The translations under genes and the position numbers were made by a program. A DNA stretch of 64,000 nucleotides. Source: Melieria omissa. Taxonomy: Eukaryota; Arthropoda; Insecta; Diptera; Ulidiidae. How positions within the stretch are numbered: position 1 is the stretch's first letter; each line of letters starts with the position of its first letter. The notes beneath the pieces are model-generated. The model was not told the DNA's origin. It made no database searches and saw nothing but the letters and a program-made list of their open reading frames with translations. The stretch is from assembly GCA_963971225.1 (NCBI GenBank), contig OZ020267.1, positions 52,345,590-52,409,589 of the forward strand. Direction: 5' to 3'. This document shows, piece after piece, positions 23,100 to 35,000 of the stretch.

Positions 23100-24136
23100 C
23101 CCTGCCAATTGAGCAGACAACGCAAACACCTCCGATTTGTGGCACCAGAAAAAGTGGCCAATGTGGTAGTCGATGTTTGCCGCAGCTAATCGTCCGACAC
23201 ATGACGTGAACATCGAATTGTGCCAAAGAATTGGCTGAACACAAAACCAGCAACTGCACAGCTATTTTCGTAAAAAACAACAACAACAACAACAAGGGCC
23301 GAAAATCAAGCAAAACGAGTGTCGACGCGGGCGTACGAAATGGTCGAAGCCGCATTTCAAACGAAGCCGGTGGGCGATAATACGTAGCAACAACCATAAC
23401 AACAACAACAACAGTATCAACAACAATGTTTGCAATGGCGGGAATTTTGCTTTTGAAATCCAAGAACAACGTTTAGCAAAATCAACATTGTGCGCGTCTC
23501 GACCGCGCCGCCAGCAGTGTGGACAGCGTTGAAAACGTTTGAAACGCGCAAACGGCAAACGAATCGAAAGAAATTCCGCACTTGTGCGACGCGGTGTTGA
23601 AGCGCTGTCGTGGCAATTTTAAAAGCGCATTTAAGACTTAAGTCCCATCAGCGCCAACCCGTCCTATTCCTACTCACTCACTGCTCATTCCTCATGCCGC
23701 ACTAACGCCGCTGCCCGTGAACCCACCGTCACTGTTTACTATTAGTCGCACAATTCAATTTCCCATTATACCCACTTAACCCCGTTTCAATTCAACAGCG
23801 CGTTGGCCCTGCTCACTGCCACTGCAAGCGTTGTCCTCTTGCGTTTGAAACATTTGCCAAAGGATATGCTGGCCGCATAAAATAGAAGGATCGCAAATCC
23901 TTACAGCATTTATTAGACGTTTGGTGCACTTAAAAAAAATCTTCGCGTACCCAACAAAAAATAATAAAAACCAGCAAAAAGTAAAAGACAAAACATTTGC
24001 AAATACAAAAGTGGCCATAGCTCAGCGCGAGCCGCCATAAAGCGCAGATAGAGGGCGGACCGCTCGTTTGGTAAAACAGAATCGCGAGCTCGGTGTACGT
24101 TCGTGTGTGTGTGCGTGTGCGGCAAAGCGGCAGAAC
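23100..24136 (+). other. Probable 5' leader/promoter region of the 24137 exon
   Basis: GC-richer than its surroundings, with (CAA)n tracts near 23278-23296 and 23389-23427, typical of long fly 5' leaders. Open frames on the minus strand (136 and 98 codons) are Leu/Pro-rich complements of these tracts. A splice-like TTTGCTTTCAG lies at 23072-23082, so an untranslated exon could begin there. The transcription start cannot be fixed from sequence alone. Confidence 0.35.
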
Positions 24137-24322
24137 ATGCCAGTGGATATGCAAAAGAACGTCTCCGTGCAAGTTGATAGTGATTTTGCTTTACTTCTGC
24201 CCAGTGGTGTTTATGAAATCAAGAAAATGGAACCACGCTCCAAGATACGAAGAATCATCGTGTTCTGCCTCTTTTTGGCCATTGCCGGCATCATCGGATT
24301 CGGCTACTTCTGTCAAGATCAG
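24137..24322 (+). CDS. Candidate first coding exon, single-pass membrane protein
   Basis: ATG at 24137 opens 62 codons ending exactly at CAG before GTGAGT, a consensus splice donor (24323-24328), in phase 0. The predicted N-terminus is polar (MPVDMQKNVSVQVDSDF), followed by a basic KIRRI stop-transfer flank and a hydrophobic helix IIVFCLFLAIAGIIGFGYF at about residues 40-58. This layout fits a type II signal anchor, as in Golgi enzymes, but also other single-pass proteins. An internal ATG at residue 31 (MEPRSK) sits in a better AAAATGG context and could be the true start. The frame runs on past the donor for 46 codons but turns low-quality. No family is recognised and no downstream exon was found here. 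Confidence 0.45.
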
Positions 24323-25228
24323 GTGAGTCTTAGCTTCGCTATGCCGCGCTCTGTTTTCATTCGCTTCTTGCTAACGAGTTGGCTAAACACCCTGAGCCGG
24401 GCGCCAGCAGGCGTTAGCGGCTTTTTTCAGGTCGCTCTTTCTTGTGGCTCTTCTTGTGTCTTCTGACTAAAAGAATTTTTAACTCTATTATCGGCATAAG
24501 TATGCGGCACATGTGGTGCAAACTATGGCGCGTATGTCTTCACCGAAAAAAATTTGCTAATATTTTACGAAATTAGTGGGTTGTTTCGCATATTCTAACA
24601 ATTGTTTTTGGTTGCCTGTAGTGATGGAAATAGTGATTCAGTAGTTTGACAATTTTTTAGTAATTTTAATTTGTTTGTAATTTTAGATAGATCGGGATTG
24701 CTTCTCCTTATGATTTGATAGAAAGTATTAACAAAGATAACAATGGAAAATATATTTTTCTTTGTCTTTTTGGTTAAAATTTAGATTAAATGATCGATTG
24801 TATTGTGCTGACTGACAAAAGAAAAATGGATTAAAGATAAATACTCAAAGTTTAAATTACTGCTAAAATTTACAGGATCATATGTAGAAAGAACTGGTAG
24901 CTCTGGGACAAAAGTACACTTAAAAGGACATTACTTTGTTTTACAAGTTCATTAGTGTCAAGGAAAATGTCTGCAGAAAGCCAATTCCATGGACAAGAGA
25001 TACGATTCTTTCCCTCTGTAATACATTAAGATTGTGAGTGATTCAGCAGAAAAATAAAATACAGCTTTCTTGAAAGCCGATTCTCTAAATCTATGATACG
25101 AATCTACTATAATTTTTCCACTCATACTACACGGTTCCACTTCTTTGAATGAAAAGGACGATATGTGCATATTTACATATATACTCCTTGATCAACAAAA
25201 TCACGGAATTCACTCACAAAATTAAAAG
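24323..25228 (+). other. Probable start of a long intron
   Basis: It follows the GTGAGT donor. AT-rich, with no further supported exon. Confidence 0.35.
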
Positions 25229-26070
25229 TGGTGGTCCATATAGCGTTTAGAATTTGAACTACGCTTTATTTCGAGAATGGCAGTCCAAATGTCATTCAAT
25301 TTGTGTTCGTAATTTAGTTAAAAGTTTGACATTTACGAAATGGGACGCTATACGTTTCAACAAAATTGGGAAATATTGAGAACTTACTTCCAAATTAGAG
25401 AGTCTTCAACCCAAACTGTAAGAAATTAGAAAAAAGAAAAAAATCAAAAACAAGTTTGGCCTTCAACTCAGTTTGTGGATCAATTTGAATTTAGTGAATT
25501 TGATTTTAGTGAAACTGAATCGTTAATGGACCAAACAACCCGTTCCCAAAGCATTGCTTTTGTAGCCGAAAATGTGCGTGAACATCCATCAACATCAACT
25601 CGCCATCGCTCTCAGGAATTGAACATCTCTCGCACTTCTTTGATGAGAATTTTACATAAAGAAAAGAAGGCTTACAAAATTCAATTGGTCCAAGAACTGA
25701 GGGCTCATGACCATTCGGCACGTAACAATTGAACTTTTGGGCACCGTTTTCGAAAATCGAATGATTAGCCGAAATTCTGAAGTCAATTGGCCGCCTCGGA
25801 GCTGCGATTTAAGTCTGTTGGACTTTTTTTTGTGGGGAGCAGTAAAGGACAAGTGTTACGGTAACCCTCCAGAGACGATTGAAGCTTTGAAACATGGAAT
25901 CGAAGTTGCCATTCAGGAAATGCCAGTCGTGACAGTCATATGAACGATATCGTTTTTCATTCTTAAATAACAAAGTCCAAGCTTTGCAATAAAACAGGAA
26001 TTTTCAAAAAATATTCATTCGTTTTTTTTATAACGGATTCAAATTGAAAATCTTATGTGGTCCACCCTGT
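25229..26070 (+). mobile_element. rosa-like/DUF4817-type mariner relic
   Basis: Imperfect inverted ends GGTGGTCCATAT (left) and its counterpart GGGTGGACCACAT (inverse of 26054-26066) enclose the remains of a transposase. Inward similarity continues through TTT-A/C-AATTTGAA. The right end is followed by TATA, in line with a TA target. At 842 bp it has lost the central catalytic coding region. Confidence 0.7.
25340..25965 (+). pseudogene. DUF4817-type transposase, internally deleted
   Basis: It starts MGRYTFQQNWEILRTYFQI, the typical N-terminus of this insect transposase group. After a stop and frameshift it continues with VREHPSTSTRHRSQELNISR, then TSLMRILHKEKKAYKIQLVQ. A deletion then joins IELLGTVFENRMISRN to SEVNWPPRSCDLSLLDFFLW, which carries the last catalytic Asp block. 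The end is a decayed MNDIVFHS terminus near 25965. The first two catalytic Asp blocks are missing. I relate it to the rosa/DD41D-type group with moderate certainty, since the spacing cannot be measured after the deletion. Confidence 0.78.
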
Positions 26071-27445
26071 ATATATAAGTTCTTGAAATTGATGTGTTGA
26101 CCCATTGAAGTATGCGCCATTGATTGGAACGAATATCCATCAAAATTGTTTTCGATTGTGTATTATCTTCTCTCGGTTGCTAAATTGTGATTTATGGCAC
26201 TCGATTCTCGACATATTCACCAAGTTCGATTTTCTTCGATTTTTTATTATCTCCTCTTGGCTGCTGAAATGTGATCCTCGAAAAGGTTGTATTAGTCGAT
26301 CAAACTGGGTAATTTGAGTGAATGGCATTCACTAAGTTTTTGGTGAGAAACTCGCGGATTATCAGAGCATTGTGCGATGGTGTTTGTCGCTGTTGCAAAT
26401 TTAACTTCATTGTAAAAAACGAAAACAAATCTACTTTACACTGGGTGACTAGGATGCTGAAAGTTGGAGAATATACTGCTGACAGGTATGGTAACCCTCA
26501 AGAAACATCAAATCGGGTGATTGAGAGCGCCACACTGCACTGTTTCCGGGAACGGTTTAACAAAGACCAGTCCACCTTTATGTTAAGCCTTCGTTAGGCT
26601 CAGATGCGGCAAGCGCGCCGTCTACAATAAACTAAATCAGATGTGGATAAGATTTCGTTTGCCTGATTGTTCTATCGGAGGTCTATGAAATAACTAAAAT
26701 ATAGAACTTAAGTTATGTTAAAAATCTAAGGTCTGAGTGCATAGAGCGCTGAACACGTAAAAGTTGAGGATCATTCAGACCGCTCACCCCAAAGAGTTTT
26801 GCTTAATTCTACTTGAAACTTTTTGTGGACATGAGCATTACTTACATACATTATAGATCCGTTCTAGAATCTTTGGAACAACAATGCAAAAAATTAATCA
26901 ACTGCTCTGGAACTGGACTCAACTATAAACTAACAATTAACAATTTCATCAAACCAACACCTCATATAAGTTACAAATTATTGTTTAAGACAACGTGGAA
27001 TTTTTTCAGTTTGACCTGACGAGCTTGTTTCAAATTTGATGGTATTATTTGTCCATAACAAAATTCTCATGTAGGTGTGATTTTTACAACCGCCAAATAG
27101 CAACAACACCTTACAAATGAGTTTTATGGTCATGTCAATGACTTGTTGTGTGTTCTGTGAAGTTGGAAGCGTTCAAAGAACAGGAAAGGTCCATTCATAA
27201 GTTGTCCGATTTAGTTGATGGTTTTGAAATGCTAAATATTTTTCAATATTTGTGCGAATTTTATCCAAATTGCGAATGTTTACCCGTTTCGCTATAGATT
27301 TTTACTGGGGAAAGTTAAAATGTTAAATTTTATGTTTTGGGCTTCTGTGTGGCAACATTCCATAAGAAATTTTTTAATTTTTATACTCGACCCCTGTATT
27401 TTAGAGTGTTTTTCTGGGACAGACCCCACATCATTGTGGCTGCAA
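26071..27445. other. Gene-free DNA
   Basis: No supported gene. The 91-codon frame at 26322 has no recognisable motif. Nothing repetitive is evident before 27446. Confidence 0.5.
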
Positions 27446-27594
27446 TAATAACTTAAACATATAACTTTTTACGCATAACGAAAATTTGAATATTTCTTAA
27501 TTTTCGTTTTCATTTTTCATTTCATATTCAAATTGTCGAAATTTTTTCGAATTTTCGTTATGCATAAAAAGTTTTATGTTTAAGTAATTATTAC
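27446..27594. repeat. Short inverted repeat, MITE-like
   Basis: Left arm ACTTAAACATATAACTTTTT continues ACGCATAACGAAAATTT. The right arm is its inverse with a few changes. The arms are about 45 bp around a ~60-bp AT-rich centre, so the unit could fold into a long hairpin. A related string (ATGCATAAAAGATTTTAATTT near GGGGTCCGGC) occurs at 30724-30765, and a similar GGACAGACCCC lies just left of this unit at 27418. Together these suggest a dispersed family. Confidence 0.6.
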
Positions 27595-28914
27595 AAAATT
27601 AAAAAAAAAGTATCTAAATTGAAAGAAAACGTCTCATTAAAAATTTATCAAAATTTTCTGCTTCTTCTTTCTTTACTATGTCAAGATATACCTTTAAAAA
27701 AACGTGTATACTTCTCTTCTTTAAACTTAAATATTCATTTTATTAATTTCGTATTTTTCCTAAAACTTCAAACTGTTCTAAGGACCAACAAAAAAACTGT
27801 ATTCTTGCAACCACAGAGGATTCAGACGTTCACAAAGTAGCATGTTGCCATATGGCAACAAAATAGCGAAAGGTTTAATGAATTTTTACACACCAGAAAA
27901 TATTGTAACAACAAAATTTTATAAAATATTTGTTTCTACTAGCAGGACCTTGGTTTATTAGTGTATCGAATAGATAGGCGTTCTGCGTATATTCTGTGAA
28001 GAGTATACAAGATATTCGGCAGCTCTTTTTAGCCCGTTGAGCCCCTTGACTGATTGATGAGAGATAAATATTCTTTAGTCCTACAAAATCAACACTGATT
28101 TATTTGCAAATCTGTTTGGTTTTAAAAAAACCAGGGAACACTAATTGTTCTTCCAGTCCTTCCAAATATTGGTTTGTTACAAAAAATATGGCTGAAAAAC
28201 ATAGTTTCAAATGGTATTTAGTTCAAAAGTTCAGTACGGAACCTTTTCCTCCCAAAATGAAATCATGTTTGCGCCACTGATTGCTTCAATGAATGGTCTA
28301 TGCTTTTAAAGTTATTGCAGTTTTACGTGATAAAGTTGAGCACTCAAGTTTCAAGTCCTTTCCAGCTGCTCTCAGTTCACTGCTGATGTAGTTTTAGAGC
28401 TCATTCAGAGCTGTAAAACAAAATGCAATTCATTATAATTTTCTGAATTTATTTGAACAACATTTTACAACAACAAATTTGGTTGCAAAATAAAAGCAAA
28501 TTCACCAGTTTTCAAAACTGCTCATTTATAATAGATTACAATTTTGAAATGAAATAAAATTTAAACGAATTTAATAAAATTTTCATTAGTCAAATGAATG
28601 CAATAATTTTAATGAAATGCACAGTAAACTTAAGACCACAGTAAATTTGCATTTAAAACATCAACTGAAATGATGTAAATTTCTAAGAAGTGCCAAAATA
28701 TTAACAATTGACAAGTTCCTAATTGATAAATAAGTTTTCATTCACACATTTCGGTTGCTGCGCAACGAGTCATGAATAAAATCACACACACACACACACA
28801 GACACACACACACACATTTCATGCTGCGATAACAAACGTTTCTATGGGCGTATTGTGACCGAAAAAATTCGCCAGCATATGGCGAAAATATACTTTTATG
28901 TGCACGTTGTACAT
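27595..28914. other. Gene-free DNA with CA microsatellite
   Basis: No supported gene. A (CA)n tract, interrupted once by GA, lies at 28783-28817. Confidence 0.55.
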
Positions 28915-30030
28915 ACCCTGCAAGCAATTCGGTAGTCGACTACAAAAATAACTCACTTCTAGTTAACTTTCATAACCTAACTATAAGCTAACTACAAAGT
29001 AATGCAGACCTTCCCAAAAACCAATGCAACTTTTGCTTTTTGGCATATTTTAAAGAACAGTTAATTGCTATTTGTTCTTACGCGAAGTTATGTCCCTAAC
29101 TATAAGCTAACTATAAAGTAATGCAGAACCCACCCAAATTTAAGGCGTGCGTTTATGGCATAGGAATTTAAAAAACAGCTAATTGTTGTTTTTTTTTGTT
29201 CTTTGGAATTTTATTTTACATATTTGTCATTTTCTTTCGTGCATTATGAAATCATAATCAGTGCTTAGTCTCGTGCGTGCGGTCGGAGTCCTAACTAAAT
29301 TGAATTGTTAAACAATTTTATATAATTTTTTCAAGTGATTGCTTTAGTTTTAATTATTTAAGCTAAGCCAAAATGAGAGGTGCAAGCAAAAGAAATTTAA
29401 GAAGCCTTTGAAAAAGGAAAGGGATTCGTATTCAAATAAATTAAATTCATGTAATGTTGGTAAATCAGAAGCCACCTGTTCCTCTGCTAATGTGCAGAGC
29501 CAAAACGGAATTTATATTGAAAATATTTGTGTCCAAGAAAATTGTTCCGAAAAAATTGTCCAACAAAAAATGCATTAAAAGAAAAAATCGGTGATTGGTA
29601 TTTTAAAAATAGGCCATCTCGCAAGTGTTTTCAAGAGTTGTTAGGTATTTAAACATTTTTCAAATAAAAAAGGAAATACAAAAATTTTAAATTTACAAAA
29701 CAATCATAGAAATATCCATTTTTATGGATAAAGACGTATTAACTAATAGTTGAGTTATAGCTGATTTAAATAAAGTCAACTTGAAGCTAACTGAAATGTA
29801 ATTAGTTTATAGCTAACCACAAATTAGATAACTTTTAACTAACTTTTAAATAACTAACTTTAAGTTAGTTGAAAAGTCATGCAGAGTCGGACAATTGACT
29901 ACTGCCTAGGCCATCGCCATGTTAAAATAGTCAGTTGGCTCCATTGAAAATAATCCAACTATCAACCACAACTAGTTGAGAATTAGTTAGATTAAAGTGC
30001 GTTAAAAGTTAATTGAGTTGCCGGCAGGGT
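28915..30030. mobile_element. Non-autonomous DNA element with ACCCTGC ends
   Basis: The left end ACCCTGCAAGCAA and the right end (inverse of ACCCTGCCGGCAA) are inverted. Inside the left end a block with CTAACTATAAGCTAACTA and AAAGTAATGCAGA is duplicated (28978 and 29098). Inverse relatives (TTATAGCTAACCACAAATTAG, AGTCATGCAGAG) lie near 29800-29885, so the subterminal zones are inverted repeats of each other. The interior holds short coding-like pieces (EKIGDWYFKNRPSRKCFQEL near 29581-29645) that I cannot assign. No clear target duplication was found. Confidence 0.6.
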
Positions 30031-31019
30031 AATTATACGAATTCACAAATGTTTGTGTGTGTGTGTGTGTTGTTGCCAAAATGTTGAATATAGCCAAGTG
30101 GCCTTTTGCTGTTGCAATAGACAGTTTGACGCTACGGCGAAAATAATTGGCGACTGTTCAGCAAACGGTTACTGGCCTTCAATATGCTTCAAATAGCCGA
30201 ATCGGTGGCAGTGGGAAGGTTAAGGAGGAGGCCAAATCGAATAGTGGTGTGAATAATTTTAAATTTTTATGGAACGAAAGGCTGCAATTATGGGCGGCTA
30301 ACTTAAGCAACAGCTTTCATTAAATTTGTATGTGAATTCACAATTTGATTTAACTGTTTTGTAACTGGAAATTTAGAAGTGGAAACATGAAACTATAATT
30401 TACAAAATATAAAACGTTATGCCAATTAGAAATGTAAAATATATGAAACCTGACTTATTTGTTAACCCTTCCGCTATTTGGTTGCAACTTTAAAGAAGAG
30501 AAGTTTTTGCACGTATTTCGAATGTTATATTTTTACATGGTAAAGAAAGAAGCAGCAGGAAAATCAAAAAAATTTTTAATTTGACTTTTTACTTCAATTC
30601 AAAAATATTTTTATATATAAAATTTTAGATAAAATTAAAAAAATAAAAAAAAATAAATTAAATAAAATAAAATATATATAATTATATCAGAAGTAAATTG
30701 AGAAATATTCAGTTTTCAGTTATGCATAAAAGATTTTAATTTAAATCTAAAGAACGGGGTCCGGCAAAAAAATTAAAAATAATCTGTTGTTTAATAAATA
30801 AATATAAATTTTACCCTTTCCCACTAAAAACCTGTTCCGAAAAGATGCCCGTTCATTCACTACAAAAATACAAAAAAATACAAAAAATACAAAAAGTACA
30901 AAATAAAATTTAAAAAAATATAATAATAATTTTTTCTCTTATATTTGCACTTAAATAAAAATTATACTTAAAAAAAACTAAATTATTGTTTAGTTTTTGT
31001 TTGATTTACATACCAAGTA
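30031..31019. other. Gene-free AT-rich DNA
   Basis: No supported gene. A (GT)n tract lies at 30054-30070. A/T-only simple sequence covers most of 30560-30990. Confidence 0.55.
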
Positions 31020-31745
31020 TGCGCCTATGAAACCGGTAACGGCATCTAGCGGTAAATAGCCGAATATTTATAAACTTCGGAACCGTACCAAATGTCATGT
31101 TTACTTCTTCTGTCATATGTCAACAATATTCAGTTCACAATTTGTCAAGTTTCATCCAACAACGCATTGTTTGACGCTCCGGAAAATGTCGGATTACGTG
31201 CCTACAAATTACGATTTGCGGACACAGTTAATTTTGTGTTACCATTTGAAGAAAAAAACCTTCTAAAACCTGGTGCAACGGTTAACGGTGAACATTACCA
31301 ACAACAATTGGCCGATTTGAACCGTGCTATACGCCAAAAACGCCCAGAATATGAAGCCAGGCAACACAAAGTGATTTTCCTCGATGACAACGCACCACCA
31401 CACCGCACTAGAGCCCCCAAAGAATTGGTTGCATCGTACAACTGGGAAGCTCTTGCTCATGCGGCTTACTCACCAGACTTGGCGCCTTCGGATTATCACA
31501 TGTTCGCATCGATGGGCCACGCATTAACGGAACAGCGCTTCAATTCTCACGCAGAAGCCAAAAAATGGATCGATGATTGGTTTCAGGCAAAAGACGAAAC
31601 ATTTTTTTGGCGAGGCATCCATAAATTGTCTGAGAGATGGGAAAAATGTGTAGCTAGCGATGGCCATTACTTTGAAGAATAAAATTGTAATCATTTCCTC
31701 ACAATAAACGTGTTTTTTTCAAAAATAATTACCGGTTTCACCTGG
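31020..31745 (+). mobile_element. Mos1-type mariner, internally deleted (726 bp)
   Basis: The right end ACCGGTTTCACCTGG is the inverse of CCAGGTGAAACCGGT. The left end reads TGCGCCTATGAAACCGGTAA, the same with a mutated tip. TA dinucleotides flank both ends (31018-31019 and 31746-31747). Full mariners are about 1.3 kb, so roughly 550 bp of the centre is missing. Confidence 0.85.
31186..31682 (+). pseudogene. Mos1-type transposase, central deletion
   Basis: ATG 31186 opens MSDYVPTNYDLRTQLILCYH, the mauritiana-type start, for about 26 codons. A junction near 31255 then joins, out of frame, to LLKPGATVNGEHYQQQL. The C-terminal half stays open to TAA 31680. It keeps IFLDDNAPPHR and YSPDLAPSD, two catalytic Asp 34 residues apart, and ends with RWEKCVASDGHYFEE. 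The helix-turn-helix region and the first catalytic Asp are deleted, so it is inactive. The C-terminal frame is well kept, which points to a modest age. Confidence 0.9.
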
Positions 31746-31761
31746 TATATAATTTGTTACA

Positions 31762-32069
31762 AGTTTTCCTTTTAAAAGGACATTTTCAATACCTCTTCGT
31801 CCTTTTACACCAAAACATTAAATTTTCTAAGTCTCTAAGCATTTTTCTCTTTCATTTGTTACCCATAATGTTATTCTATAATGCGCTTAAATTTTAAAAT
31901 AATTTATTGAAATAAACATGTCCTTGAAATTTCAAAGTTCTTTAAAAAAAAAACCTGACGTCAGAGAGAAAAACTAAAAACGCAGTTTTACTACATTTGG
32001 CCTCCTAGTTCGCGAGTATAATGATTTTTTCGTGTGTTTTGAAATTTTTTGATTTTTGTCGCACGGTGT
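31762..32069 (+). mobile_element. Partial copy of the ACACCGTGCGACA MITE
   Basis: It shares TCCTTTTAAAAGGACATTTT, TTTCTCTTTCATTTG and the terminal TTTTTGTCGCACGGTGT with the full copy at 7527-8037. The left terminus is missing; the mariner at 31020-31745 lies directly upstream and may have replaced or split it. Confidence 0.7.
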
Positions 32070-32147
32070 TATATATAAGATATATATTTTAATATTTTTG
32101 AAATGAAATCGTCAAACTGCCATCATAATAATTTTATAAGGGAGAGT

Positions 32148-32826
32148 TGTCTATAGTGAGACCTCTTCTAATATGGGGGCTCGAATTTTTCTCCGTTCCA
32201 TTTTTCTATTTTTTCCTATGGAAAACACTAATGTTTTGATTTTGACAGTGCAGTTTTGAAGCGCCATATTAAAAAAAAAAATTCAGGAAAAAGTTTTTTC
32301 ATAATATTTGCCTGTGATTAAATATTTTATCATGCTTTTTTGTTTGGTCGATAAAAACGATAAGGAAGTACGCATTCTTTTCGTTGATTGCTTCTTTTTA
32401 AGATTCATAAGTGATTTCTGTTCATATGCAGTGAAAAAAACATTTCTGATCAAACAAAACTGATCAAACATCAAACATTTCTATATCAAAATGTCACTAA
32501 ATTTATAATGTGGGACTTCTTATGCCTTCTAATGTGGGATTTTCTTTGGTTTTCGTTTAATGATTTTCTATGTATTTTTCAGGGTTTTGTTAGCAAAATC
32601 AGATTCAATTTTATTAATTCAACCCAAGAAAAAAAAACAAAATCAAAAATTTTCTAGACTTGAGGCGCTGTTTCGAAACATAGAAAAGTCAAGCTCAACA
32701 AAAAAGAGAGGTTTTTTACTTGTGACTCCGATTTGGTAGCGAATTCAAGTGAATCTGAAAAATATTTTTTATTACATTCATTCTTAACAAATAACATATT
32801 TTAATTTGAGGTTCTCACTACAATTG
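32148..32826. mobile_element. Possible DNA element with GTGAGAcCTC ends
   Basis: The left TTGTCTATAGTGAGACCTCT and the inverse of the right end (AATTGTAGTGAGAACCTCAA) match over about 20 bp with a few changes. Inside, TTCTAATATGGG and TTCTAATGTGGGA recur. There is no coding capacity and no clear target duplication. Confidence 0.35.
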
Positions 32827-32884
32827 CCACATTACAAGACACAAAGTTTTGATGCCGATTGTAAGCCTCAAATTTATTTGTAAG

Positions 32885-33390
32885 GAAGTGCATTAGTCGA
32901 TTCAAAGAGTTCGGAATGTTGACGACGAGCCACGGAGAGGCAGAAAGAGAACCACTCAGAACAAAGCGGATAAGGCATTATTCATAGAAGTACCATGTCG
33001 AAATCGCTATTGTGTGAAAACATGTGGAAAATTGTCTGAAATGGGCCAGAGAAAATTTGGTATGGCAACACTAAATTGGTCATCTCACAGTCCAGATGCA
33101 AACCCAATCGAAAATGTTTGGTCCTTAATGAAGTAAAAGCTTAGATGAGCTCATTTTGGCATTAACACGGATTTCGAGAGGGTTTTCTTTGGAGTACACT
33201 AAAAAATGAGCCAAAGTTGTTACAAAACATGTTGAGTTATAACTGACATCAACGGAGACTGAACAAAGTTTTGATAATAATGCGAAAAAGATCTTTCCAC
33301 AGGCTTTCAGAAAATATATATAATTTATTACTATACCTTCTTTTGTGAGTTTTATTAGCAACACTTTATTTTGAAACGCACTGTATTTGG
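32885..33390 (+). pseudogene. Tc1-type transposase relic
   Basis: NVDDEPRRGRKRTT near 32918-32960 matches the linker after the DNA-binding domain of the Tc1 copy at 43345 (NVDDEQRS). Then WSSHSPDANPIENVWSLMK at 33078-33138 carries the final catalytic Glu block. The DNA between is mostly deleted. ACTTTATTTTGAAACGCAC followed by TGTA near 33364-33387 looks like a right-hand Tc1 terminus ending in CAGTG-inverse; no matching left terminus was found. Confidence 0.75.
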
Positions 33391-33734
33391 AGATTGAAAA
33401 TATTTTCATTGTGGGAAATTATGCTGAAAAAACTTAATCGACCCCTCTATAGATAACTTTTCCTTACTTCCTCAACTAATACCAGGAGACACAGTAACAA
33501 TATTTTGTAAAGTAATGAACTTAGTTCGTATCGTTTTATAGAAAAACTGTACAAAAACTGAAAAACTGTTAGGTTAAGTTATTTCATTGTTTTACCTTTA
33601 TTGGTTCAAAAGTTATGAAAAAAAGGCGGAAGCTGCAATTCTAATGAAGTACAAAAAAATTTAATTTATTTGAGTATCAATATTTTAAATAATAAAAAGA
33701 TACAAAATCCATGAAGCGAGAATAATGAAATTTT

Positions 33735-34113
33735 GACACGTGATCAAGGAGATTTGGGATTTTAACATACTAGCTTTTCAAGAAATTTCTATAAAAATGT
33801 TAAGGGATAAAAAGGATTAAAATTTTCAATGGACCTTTTTCAAATCCTTTTTAACAAATAGATAAAAAGTCAATTTTATTTAAATTCTTGAGCCTTTCCT
33901 CTTTCATTTGATATACATATCGCCATATTCTAACGAGGTTAAGTATTTTTTATATTTTTTTATTTTTTATCCCCTTCAAAATTTTAAAGTCCTTTTGAAG
34001 GTTATAGAAATGAAAAATTGAGTTCGCAGTATTACTATGTTTGGTCTTTAGTTTTACACCCATATGGATTTTTCCCGGTGTGATACATTTTTGTAATTTT
34101 TGTCGCACGGTGT
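33735..34113 (+). mobile_element. Partial copy of the ACACCGTGCGACA MITE
   Basis: It aligns with the 7527-8037 copy from GACACGTGATCAAGGAGATT to the terminal TTTTTGTCGCACGGTGT, with small indels. The left terminus is missing, as in the copy at 31762-32069. Confidence 0.85.
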
Positions 34114-34379
34114 TATTTTCCCTGCAAGGTGCAAAACATTCTCTTCTTCTTCCGCAGAGCCGCAGCTACAATAGTGTTTAGGAACCAAGATAAGCGCATT
34201 TTCCAACTAATTCAATTTGATTTTTAACTAAATCTGCTTTAAGCTCAACACTCTTATTCCAACTCTATGCTGCCTTTTAAAAAGTAGAGCAACATCGCAT
34301 CATTTCTAAGCTTTTATATGAATTTTTGCTAAAAATCAATTAAATTGACATCGCATAAAAATCTATTTCACATTCCATT

Positions 34380-35000
34380 TTGTTTTTATGTTTTTTTGTT
34401 GTTGTTGCCCATTCTTAGTGCTAATTGGCGTGCATTTGCGTAATGAAATATGGACATTCGATTCGGTTCAAACCAAATTAGATAATAGCGCTCGTTCTCT
34501 GTTCGCCTAAATGTAAATCGTTGGCGTCGTCTGGCGTGTTTCCAGCGCGCCTCCGCATTCGTGTGCGGCAAATATCGCTGACATTCGGCGGCGTCGTTGC
34601 CGCCGCCCGGTCTTGAGTGGCCCGCCCGATATGACATCTGCTTTCGCCGCACTGTCTCGTGGTTTTGCGTCACGGCCGCCATGCGAGCAACAAACCGACA
34701 AGCGCGAACGCATTTAACTCGAAATCGTGGCATTTAATAGCCAAAGCTATGCGTCTATTTTTATCGAATTTATTTTCGACTTGAGTGTTTCGCATTCGGT
34801 TCGGCTTGGCGGCTGTGTGTCACTTTCGCTGTGCGCACTGAGTGCAGGGGGAAATCTGAATTATGTGCATCAACTGCAACAATACGAACTCATTCCCGAA
34901 CTCCCCTACTGGGAGAGTTCCAAGTGTTTGTAGCTTAATTTATGATGCGTTTGAAGGCGCTGACATTGACGCACCCGCCGATGGTGGGAATTGCCCGTCG
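34380..35000. other. GC-richer island, possible promoter or exon
   Basis: GGCGGCGTCG-like and CGCCGCCC words stand out from AT-rich flanks. Minus-strand open frames (115 and 68 codons) are Arg/Ala-rich without motifs, as expected from GC-rich DNA. It could be promoter DNA; no transcript signal can be proved. Confidence 0.3.

Noticed and set aside
23059..23558. 136- and 98-codon minus-strand frames
   Set aside because: Leu/Val-rich products come from the complement of (CAA)n leader-like DNA; no domain.
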